Assembly (NCBI GenBank): GCA_035291705.1
Contig: DATDRM010000133.1
Coordinates: 1-5,154, forward strand
DNA length: 5,154 bases
Origin: DATDRM01 sp035291705
GTDB taxonomy: Bacteria; Chloroflexota; Anaerolineae; Anaerolineales; UBA4823
Direction of reading: 5' to 3'
Position numbers and translations under genes: made by a program. The notes beneath the pieces are model-generated. The model saw nothing but the letters and a program-made list of their open reading frames with translations, did not search any database and was not told where the DNA came from. This document shows positions 1-4,381 of this stretch, piece after piece. Position 1 is the first letter of the stretch; each line of letters opens with the position of its first letter.

Positions 1-104
1 TGATGACCGGGTTTGCTGAGGCGACGTACTACAGCGGGATGCGCGGCTTCATTTCCCCGTTTTCCTTGTCGAATTGCGCCTGCCGCCGGAGCAACTGGCC
101 CTAA
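1..104 (+). CDS. Possible C-terminal end of an unidentified upstream gene (partial)
   Basis: The frame beginning at base 3 is open from the window edge to a TAA at 102-104, giving about 33 residues that end in CACRRSNWP. I do not recognise the protein. The argument for coding is codon bias: 28 of the 33 sense codons end in G or C, as expected for a GC-rich gene, while frame 1 is poor by that measure. Frame 2 also reads fairly well after a stop at 17-19, so the assignment is not secure. The short two-cysteine tail has no diagnostic motif. It could equally be non-coding leader DNA or a short upstream reading frame before the ABC-F gene. Confidence 0.35.
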   Translation, partial: MTGFAEATYYSGMRGFISPFSLSNCACRRSNWP

Positions 105-107
105 CCT

Positions 108-116
108 TGTTAATAT
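108..116 (+). promoter_or_regulatory. Possible extended -10 promoter for the ABC-F gene
   Basis: TGtTAATAT resembles an extended -10 element (TGn followed by a hexamer matching TATAAT at 4 of 6 positions). No convincing -35 lies 17 bases upstream. If real, transcription would start near base 123, placing the hairpin at 138-169 inside the leader of the ABC-F mRNA. The call is weak and rests mainly on the lack of room for a promoter between the hairpin and the start codon. Confidence 0.25.
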
Positions 117-137
117 CAGCCCATTTGTTTGAGCTTT

Positions 138-169
138 CCGCCGCTGCAGGCCCCCCTGCGGCGGCTTTT
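138..169 (+). terminator. Intrinsic terminator or attenuator upstream of the ABC-F gene
   Basis: CCGCCGC (138-144) pairs with GCGGCGG (158-164). An inner AGG/CCT extension (148-150 with 155-157) leaves a TGC bulge and a C4 loop, and TTTT follows at 166-169. This is a textbook GC-rich stem plus T-run. It lies only about seven bases before the Shine-Dalgarno of the next gene, so it either ends the upstream transcript or acts as an attenuator in the ABC-F leader. Transcription of the ABC-F gene must start upstream of it, or overlap it, because the remaining gap is too short for a promoter. Confidence 0.6.
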
Positions 170-189
170 CCTTAAGGGAGCACTTACTG

Positions 190-1830
190 ATGATTGCCAT
201 CCAACTCTCCAACATAACCCTGGTGCTGGGGGCGCGTCCCATCTTCACAAACCTGACCTGGAGCATACAACACGACCAGAAGATCGGCCTGATCGGCCCG
301 AACGGCGCCGGAAAATCTTCCTTGTTCAAGCTGATGGTGGGGGAATACACCCCTGAAGCCGGGGGCAGCGTCGTCAGAGCCAAAGGGCTAAGGCTGGGTT
401 ACCTGCCCCAAGAGCCCGAGCTACCGCCGCAGCAGACTGTCTTCGCCGCCGCCCTGGCTGGCAACCCCCGCTGGCAGGCCGTCCAGGTCGAGCTGGAGCA
501 GATCGAGGCCCGCCTGGCCTCCCCCGAGGTGTACAACAACCCGCGGGTCCTCGGCCGCGTCCTGGAAGACCAACAGAAGCGCCTGGATGAGTACCTCAGC
601 CTGGGCGGCGACTCGTACCCGGCGCGGGTGAGCGAGATGCTCACCGGGCTGGGATTGGCAGAGCAGGATTTTGACAAGCCGATCGGCCAGCTGAGCGGTG
701 GGCAGAAGAAGCTGGTCGGGCTGGCCTGCCTGCTTCTGGCAATACCCGAGGTGCTGCTGCTGGATGAGCCGGATAACCACCTCGACCTGGATGGGAAGGC
801 CTTCCTGGAACGCCTGATCGGCGAGTATCCAGGCACGGTAGTGATCGTCTCGCACGACCGTTACCTGCTGGACGCGGTGGTGACCCAAATCGTCGAGATT
901 GAGGACGGGCGCCTGACCACGTTCAGCGGCGACTACTCGATGTACATGATCGACAAAGCAGAACGCCTGGCGCGAAAGGAGGAGCTTTACCAGATTCAGC
1001 AGCGGGAAACGCGTCGCTTGCAGATGGCACTCAAACGCTACGCCATGTGGGTCGTGGTGAGCGACAAGTTCGCCAGCCGGGTGCATGCCATGGAAGCCCG
1101 CCTGGCGCGGGTGGAACAGCTCGAGCGACCGGTGCTGGAGCGGCGGCGCATGCAGCTCGAGTTGAATGGCTGGCGCGGTTCCAACAAGGTGCTGGAACTG
1201 TTTGCCCTGGAAAAATCGTTCGGGCAACAAGCGGTGTTACACGGGGTGAATGCCTTGATTTGGCACGGAGAGCGCGTGGGGCTGATCGGCGCAAACGGAG
1301 CGGGCAAGTCCGTCCTGCTGCGACTGATCCTGGGACAGGAGCAGCCCGGGATGGGGGAAATCTACCTGGGGCCCAGTGTGAAGGTTGGCTATTACGCCCA
1401 GGAACACGAAACGCTGGACCTGGACCAGACGCTGATGGACACGGTCCGCCGCGCCAGTCCGATGTCGGAGTCCGGTGCCGTGGCGTTTCTTAACCGCTAC
1501 CTGTTTCCCTATTCCCGGGTGAACCATAAGGTGCGGGAGCTGTCCGGCGGCGAGCGCAGCCGCCTGCAGGTGGCCCTGCTGGTGCTTTCGGGAGCCAATT
1601 TCCTGCTGCTGGATGAGCCAACCAATAACCTGGTCATCGCTTCCGCCGAAGTGCTGGAAAACGCTCTGGCGGACTTTATCGGAACTGTATTGGTCAGCTC
1701 CCACGACCGTTATTTTCTCGACCGCATCGTCAACCGCATCTGGCTGCTGGAGAACGGGGACCTGGTCGAGTATCCCGGCGGGTATAGCGATTACCTGCTG
1801 GCGGCGAAGTATGAAAATCGAAAAGGCTGA
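190..1830 (+). CDS. ABC-F family ATP-binding protein (ribosome-associated type)
   Basis: This is a 546-residue soluble protein with two ABC ATPase domains and no membrane segments, as in the ABC-F family, whose members act on the ribosome as translation factors or antibiotic-protection proteins. Domain 1 has Walker A GPNGAGKS (36-43), signature LSGGQ (168-172), Walker B LLLLDEP (188-194 region) and switch His222. A charged helical linker (about 255-325) corresponds to the P-site tRNA-interaction motif. Domain 2 has GANGAGKS (367-374), LSGGE (451-455), LLLDEP (472-477) and His505. Catalytic Glu193 and Glu476 are both present. Two variations stand out: DEPDNHLD in domain 1 instead of the usual DEPTNHLD, and TNNLV in domain 2, where the D-loop Asp is Val482. 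The protein stops soon after domain 2, so there is no C-terminal extension of the Uup type. The start at 190 is supported by GGGAG at 176-180, nine bases upstream. The subgroup (EttA, Uup, YdiF-like or resistance type) cannot be settled by eye. A terminator follows, so it is probably transcribed alone. Confidence 0.95.
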   Translation: MIAIQLSNITLVLGARPIFTNLTWSIQHDQKIGLIGPNGAGKSSLFKLMVGEYTPEAGGSVVRAKGLRLGYLPQEPELPPQQTVFAAALAGNPRWQAVQVELEQIEARLASPEVYNNPRVLGRVLEDQQKRLDEYLSLGGDSYPARVSEMLTGLGLAEQDFDKPIGQLSGGQKKLVGLACLLLAIPEVLLLDEPDNHLDLDGKAFLERLIGEYPGTVVIVSHDRYLLDAVVTQIVEIEDGRLTTFSGDYSMYMIDKAERLARKEELYQIQQRETRRLQMALKRYAMWVVVSDKFASRVHAMEARLARVEQLERPVLERRRMQLELNGWRGSNKVLELFALEKSFGQQAVLHGVNALIWHGERVGLIGANGAGKSVLLRLILGQEQPGMGEIYLGPSVKVGYYAQEHETLDLDQTLMDTVRRASPMSESGAVAFLNRYLFPYSRVNHKVRELSGGERSRLQVALLVLSGANFLLLDEPTNNLVIASAEVLENALADFIGTVLVSSHDRYFLDRIVNRIWLLENGDLVEYPGGYSDYLLAAKYENRKG

Positions 1831-1890
1831 CAAGTAGCTGGTTGATCCATTTTATTGCACCGGAGGCGAAACATGCCGACCGGCAATCCG

Positions 1891-1920
1891 AAGGGTCGTG
1901 CTCCTGCGACCCTTTTTATT
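1891..1920 (+). terminator. Rho-independent terminator of the ABC-F gene
   Basis: AAGGGTCG (1891-1898) pairs perfectly with CGACCCTT (1907-1914) around an 8-base loop, and the 3' side runs into TTTTTATT (1913-1920). It starts 60 bases after the ABC-F stop codon and precedes the promoter of the next gene, cleanly separating the two units. A smaller hairpin, GCCG-AC-CGGC, lies just upstream at 1875-1884. Confidence 0.88.
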
Positions 1921-1931
1921 CTAAATTCCTA

Positions 1932-1960
1932 TCGACAGTTAGCGGGAATGGCGCGATAAT
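1932..1960 (+). promoter_or_regulatory. Sigma70-like promoter of the GYD-domain gene
   Basis: TCGACA (1932-1937, 5 of 6 to TTGACA) and GATAAT (1955-1960, 5 of 6 to TATAAT) are separated by exactly 17 bases. It lies directly after the terminator of the ABC-F gene and about 75 bases before the GYD start codon, where a promoter is required. The expected transcription start is near 1967, giving a leader of roughly 70 bases. Confidence 0.55.
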
Positions 1961-2035
1961 AAGACTAGGATTATCCACTCTATTTTGCTTGTGCGATTCG
2001 TCCCCAGGCAAAACCTTTTCGTGCAGGAGGAAACT

Positions 2036-2329
2036 ATGCCAGCCTATATCACTTTGTTTAATTGGACCGAGCAGGGCGTCAAAAATGTCAAGGACACCGC
2101 CAAGCGGGCAGTGGCCGCTCGAGAGGCGTGGGAGGCAGCCGGCGGGCGCTTCATCGGCATCTGGTGGACGTTCGGCCAGTACGATGGGGTGGTCGTTCAT
2201 GAAGCCCCGGACGATGAGACGGCCAACCGGCTGCTCATGCTCACTGCCTTGCAAGGCAACATTCGAACCACGACGCTGCGCGCCTTTGGCGAAGAGGACA
2301 TTGAACGCGTCCTCCAGGGGCTGCCTTAA
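2036..2329 (+). CDS. GYD-domain protein
   Basis: This 97-residue protein has the length and sequence pattern of the GYD domain family: an N-terminal beta strand (YITLFNWTEQG), an amphipathic helix (about 17-36), then FIGIWWTFGQYDGVVVHEAPDDE, whose GQYD step corresponds to the family's G-Y-D motif, and a C-terminal segment with RTTTLRAF. The fold is ferredoxin-like and related proteins are small and cytoplasmic; no biochemical function is established for the family as far as I know. The start at 2036 is chosen over an upstream in-frame ATG at 1985 because AGGAGG (2025-2030) sits five bases before it and conserved sequence begins there. It has its own promoter and appears monocistronic. A short inverted repeat, CTGCC/GGCAG (2321-2325 with 2332-2336), spans the stop codon but lacks a T-run. 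Confidence 0.9.
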   Translation: MPAYITLFNWTEQGVKNVKDTAKRAVAAREAWEAAGGRFIGIWWTFGQYDGVVVHEAPDDETANRLLMLTALQGNIRTTTLRAFGEEDIERVLQGLP

Positions 2330-2606
2330 GCGGCAGAGTCAGGCGGAGACTGCCCAGGTGTCAGGAGTCCTGGCCTGGTGGGTGAGGCACCAAGAGAAAT
2401 CGAGGCAGGTCCTAGCGCGGTTCTAGGTCTGGGTTTGCTGAAGTAGCTGAATAGGTTATCGGACGGCAGGCAATTGCCTGCCGGTCAAAACGCGCGCGGC
2501 GGGCGTAAAATTTACTACCTCACACGTGGGAGCGAACAGGTTATACCGCCGGAGCACCGAGGAAGCTGCCAACCAAAAGATGTTAGAAAAGCCGGCGCGC
2601 ACAGCA
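2330..2606. other. Gene-poor intergenic region
   Basis: No credible reading frame with a ribosome binding site was found on either strand in these 277 bases. The stretch contains small imperfect inverted repeats (CCTAG/CTAGG at 2411-2415 and 2423-2427, CAGGA-G-TCCTG near 2360-2370, GTAAA-A-TTTAC at 2505-2515) and one strong 20-bp palindrome listed separately. No clear intrinsic terminator with a T-run follows the GYD gene, so its transcript end is not visible. Confidence 0.6.
2464..2483. repeat. Perfect 20-bp palindrome
   Basis: Bases 2464-2473 (CGGCAGGCAA) are the exact reverse complement of 2474-2483. As RNA it would form an eight-pair GC-rich stem with an AATT loop. There is no T-run after it (GTCAAAA follows), so it is not a standard intrinsic terminator. 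It may be a dispersed repeat of the REP type, a bidirectional transcript-end structure for the GYD gene, or a dimeric repressor site. Nothing in the window decides between these. Confidence 0.6.
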
Positions 2607-2615
2607 TGGTATTAT
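2607..2615 (+). promoter_or_regulatory. Extended -10 promoter, copy upstream of the membrane protein gene
   Basis: TGGTATTAT fits the extended -10 consensus (TGn plus a hexamer 5 of 6 to TATAAT). No good -35 is visible 17 bases upstream, as is common for extended -10 promoters. The same nine bases occur at the edge of the matching repeat before the dodecin gene, and conservation begins at them. Transcription would start near 2622, giving a leader of about 75 bases. Confidence 0.45.
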
Positions 2616-2726
2616 TCAGGCCACGCAAACCAGCCGAAAGCAGCAACTAAACGACTCTGTAACGATTAAACTAATCGACTAAACATGGAGGAAATATTGT
2701 CTTTCGCTAAAATCATCGAAATGATT
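2607..2726 (+). repeat. Direct repeat, upstream copy of the dodecin control region
   Basis: This segment aligns without gaps to 3996-4115 at a constant offset of 1389 bases. By hand I count 99 of 120 identical positions: 33 of 34 in the first block (2607-2640), 37 of 50 in the leader (2641-2690) and 29 of 36 through the binding site and first ten codons. Similarity stops abruptly on the left before TGGTATTAT and fades on the right after the tenth codon. The strongest conservation is in the promoter-like block and the block ACATGGAGGAAATA, which suggests that transcription and translation signals have been kept while the spacer drifted. Confidence 0.88.
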
Positions 2727-2741
2727 GGCAATCAGCAGTGA
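2697..2741 (+). pseudogene. Truncated dodecin start (14-codon stub), possible leader peptide
   Basis: TTG at 2697 begins LSFAKIIEMIGNQQ and ends with TGA at 2739-2741. Its first ten codons match the start of the dodecin gene downstream (MSIAKVIEVI) with conservative changes (Ile to Phe, Val to Ile, Val to Met), and the preceding GGAGG (2687-2691) is identical in placement. After codon ten the dodecin sequence is lost. The start codon has changed from ATG to TTG. The stop codon overlaps the GTG start of the membrane protein gene, so the stub may work as a translated leader that feeds ribosomes to that gene. Alternatively it is a dead remnant and the overlap is accidental. Confidence 0.7.
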
Positions 2742-3808
2742 AGGCTATGGCCCAAGACACTGCTTCCTCACCAGTGACCGATCTACCCGAATTTGAAATT
2801 CCGTATGCGAGCAGCTGGATTGACCGCCTCATCCAGTGGATAAGTCGAATCCCGGGGCCTGCGTGGCTAATCTACGTTGCTGCATTGCTCGCCTTTGCCC
2901 TCCTGAATAACGCCGTATTCTGGCTGGACGGATCACTTGCGGCGGGTTCGTTCGACCGAATCAGGGTGCTTGACTCCGGCTTTATCGTATACTTCGTCGC
3001 GCTATACCACCACCTGAGCCTGGTTGCCGGTCGAAGCTTTCAGGACTTTCGACCGGTGCTGAAGACCGCCGATTCTGACATCCGCATACTGGAATACCGT
3101 CTTACGACCTTTCCGCGGCAGCTCGGATGGTTGGCAATATTGGTTGGTATTGGACTGGGCATCGTCAGTGTCCAATCGGATCCCGGATCTTATGGACTTG
3201 ATGTGGCCATGACTTTGCTGCCAGTCGTCTACCAAAGTGCTGCACAGATATTTGTCATCTCAGCCCTGGTCGCCCTGATACTTCAAATCATCCGACAGTT
3301 GCGGCTTGTTATCGACTTACATCGACAAGCAGCGGAGATCGACCTATTTCAGCTTGCACCCGTGCACGCATTTGCGAGTTTGACTGCGCGAGCTGGCATT
3401 GGCCTGGTCGTATTCATGGTATTCAATGGACTGTTGGAATACTCGGAAATCACCGGCGCTCCTTTATACGTGATGGTTATCGTCGGGGGTCTGGCGATCT
3501 TTGTGTTCGTCATGCCACTTCTTGGGATGCGGAATCGGTTGAAGGCCGAAAAGGCTCGGCTACTCAGTGTAACAAATGAAGCGTTAAAGGTAACCATCGG
3601 TCGAATTCACGATCAGGTGAATTCCAATCAGCAAGAAGATATTGCGGGACTCAACACGGCCATGAATGCCTTGATCGTCGAGCGAAACCTGATTGAAGGT
3701 ATTTCGACTTGGCCGTGGGAACCGAGCACTCTGAGGGGTTTCGCGTCAACTCTATTGCTTCCGATCTTTCTCTGGTTGGTCACCAGACTGCTTGAGAGGC
3801 TGATTTGA
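2738..3808 (+). CDS. Multi-pass membrane protein of unknown function
   Basis: This 356-residue protein is not assigned to any named family by eye. Hydrophobic segments at about 42-62, 81-97, 129-147, 160-185, 219-235, 243-262 and 335-349 suggest six to eight membrane passes, without a cleavable signal peptide. Between them lie a polar segment with LHRQAAEIDLFQL (194-206), which looks conserved in style, and a long charged helical stretch (about 265-320) that could be a cytoplasmic coiled helix. A WPWEPSTLRGF segment (325-335) leads into the last membrane helix. The start is GTG at 2738, which overlaps the TGA of the dodecin stub; ATG at 2747 is an alternative. An in-frame stop at 2708-2710 rules out longer versions. 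No Shine-Dalgarno precedes GTG, so translation probably depends on coupling to the stub. Sampled blocks have 43-47% G+C, against 67-70% in sampled blocks of neighbouring genes, suggesting foreign origin. No catalytic motif or transporter signature was recognised. Confidence 0.88.
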   Translation: MKAMAQDTASSPVTDLPEFEIPYASSWIDRLIQWISRIPGPAWLIYVAALLAFALLNNAVFWLDGSLAAGSFDRIRVLDSGFIVYFVALYHHLSLVAGRSFQDFRPVLKTADSDIRILEYRLTTFPRQLGWLAILVGIGLGIVSVQSDPGSYGLDVAMTLLPVVYQSAAQIFVISALVALILQIIRQLRLVIDLHRQAAEIDLFQLAPVHAFASLTARAGIGLVVFMVFNGLLEYSEITGAPLYVMVIVGGLAIFVFVMPLLGMRNRLKAEKARLLSVTNEALKVTIGRIHDQVNSNQQEDIAGLNTAMNALIVERNLIEGISTWPWEPSTLRGFASTLLLPIFLWLVTRLLERLI

Positions 3809-3875
3809 TCAACCACAATTAATCTTCAAGGTTCGGCGAACTATATTCCGCATCCTGCTGGGCTACGGTTATAAT

Positions 3876-3974
3876 TTTAGGACTTACGTAGTTGGAATGA
3901 GGATGGGGGGGTGTTTGGGCGGGCAACGCCCGCCCAAACACCCCCCCAATTCCCACATCTGCGTAACTCCTAAA
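3876..3974. repeat. Nested palindromic element, MITE- or REP-like
   Basis: The outer arms TTTAGGACTTACGTAG (3876-3891) and the reverse complement of 3959-3974 (TTTAGGAGTTACGCAG) match at 14 of 16 positions. Inside, 3905-3924 and 3928-3947 form a perfect 20-bp inverted repeat around a 3-base AAC loop, with seven consecutive Gs facing seven Cs. The spacers between outer and inner arms are not complementary. There is no coding capacity and no T-run directly after the stem. The about 99-bp size, terminal inverted repeats and compact hairpin resemble a miniature inverted-repeat element. It may also stop transcription leaving the membrane protein gene. No target-site duplication is obvious. Confidence 0.75.
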
Positions 3975-3995
3975 TTTATTAACATCAAAAATCGG

Positions 3996-4004
3996 TGGTA
4001 TTAT
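3996..4004 (+). promoter_or_regulatory. Extended -10 promoter of the dodecin gene
   Basis: TGGTATTAT is identical to the upstream copy. A weak TTATTA (3976-3981) lies 17 bases upstream of the hexamer. Expected transcription start is near 4011, about 75 bases before the dodecin ATG. The promoter is placed immediately after the palindromic element, which could insulate it from transcription coming from the membrane protein gene. Confidence 0.5.
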
Positions 4005-4115
4005 TCAGACCACGCAAACCAGCCGAAAGAAGCAGCCATATGACTATGGAACTATCTTACTATTCGACCAAACATGGAGGAAATAATGTCTATTGCTAAA
4101 GTGATCGAAGTGATC
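3996..4115 (+). repeat. Direct repeat, downstream copy with intact dodecin start
   Basis: This is the partner of 2607-2726. It contains the extended -10 element, a leader of about 75 bases, GGAGG at 4076-4080 and the first ten codons of the complete dodecin gene. Because the gene it leads into is intact, this copy is most simply the source or the undisturbed paralogue, and the upstream copy the derived one. Confidence 0.88.
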
Positions 4116-4292
4116 TCCGAGGGTGATAGTGTCGAGGGAGCCGTCGAGGCCGCCGTGAGGGACGCAGGGCGGACAGTACGGGAGATCAAGCAGGTCTACG
4201 TGGAGGGCATCCAAGCCCTGGTGGAAGACAACCTGGTGGTCAAGTACCGCATCAACGCCAAGGTGACCTTCGTCGTGGATGAAGGCGATTAA
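4086..4292 (+). CDS. Dodecin family protein, probably without the classical flavin site
   Basis: The 68-residue protein has dodecin length and layout: strand KVIEVI (5-10), one helix (about 15-29), then two long strands, QVYVEGIQALVE and VVKYRINAKVTFVVDE. Dodecins are small cytoplasmic proteins that assemble into hollow dodecamers, and many store riboflavin, FMN or FAD. Aligned by eye to flavin-binding dodecins (ALDWFEV and YQV/FQV type motifs), the flavin-stacking Trp36 position is Gln36 and the contacting Gln55 position is Arg55. Flavin binding of the known kind is therefore doubtful, although Tyr38 is nearby. The start at 4086 is preferred over the in-frame ATG at 4074, because GGAGG (4076-4080) lies between them and family similarity begins at MSIAKV. 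It has its own promoter and follows the membrane protein gene, with which it shares a duplicated control region. Confidence 0.92.
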   Translation: MSIAKVIEVISEGDSVEGAVEAAVRDAGRTVREIKQVYVEGIQALVEDNLVVKYRINAKVTFVVDEGD

Positions 4293-4323
4293 GCTGTTGG
4301 TTTGTTCAAAACCGAATAACCCT

Positions 4324-4360
4324 ACAGGTGCGACGCACTTCGCAAGTGCGTCGCACCTGT
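4324..4360. repeat. Perfect 17-bp inverted repeat with tandem extension
   Basis: Bases 4324-4340 are the exact reverse complement of 4344-4360, with a 3-base CGC loop. The right end is then repeated in tandem: the 9-mer TCGCACCTG occurs at 4351-4359 and again at 4360-4368. It lies between the dodecin stop and the NagD-like start. There is no T-run, so it resembles a REP-type palindrome more than an intrinsic terminator, but a stem of this strength could block or stabilise the end of the dodecin mRNA. Confidence 0.7.
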
Positions 4361-4381
4361 CGCACCTGTCCTCCCTTGAAC

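Noticed and set aside
399..1833. Long minus-strand and alternate-frame open frames over the ABC-F gene
   Set aside because: They are shadows of a GC-rich gene; the translations are low complexity, lack family motifs and have no ribosome binding sites, while the + strand frame has every ABC-F motif.
1985..2035. Upstream in-frame ATG extending the GYD protein by 17 residues
   Set aside because: The extra residues fall in the leader, contain the AGGAGG site used by ATG 2036, and are not part of the GYD domain.
1842..2426. 194-codon + strand open frame covering the terminator, promoter and GYD gene
   Set aside because: It crosses a strong terminator and promoter, reads the GYD gene in the wrong frame and resembles no protein family.
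9..2440. Shared 11-mer GGGTTTGCTGA at the window start and near 2431
   Set aside because: The match is short, does not extend into the flanks and is compatible with chance.
3847..3875. TCCGCA-N17-TATAAT as a main promoter for the dodecin gene
   Set aside because: The -10 is perfect but the -35 matches only 3 of 6, and transcription would run directly into the strongest hairpin of the window; the conserved extended -10 at 3996 is the better candidate.
2607..4115. The two direct repeat copies as ends of a composite transposon or a CRISPR-like array
   Set aside because: There are only two copies, they end in dodecin coding sequence rather than terminal inverted repeats, and no transposase or Cas gene lies between them; a gene duplication remnant explains them better.
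4328..4381. N-terminal extension of the NagD-like protein
   Set aside because: The extension is translated hairpin repeat DNA (RRTSQVRRTCRTC type) and family similarity starts just after ATG 4382.
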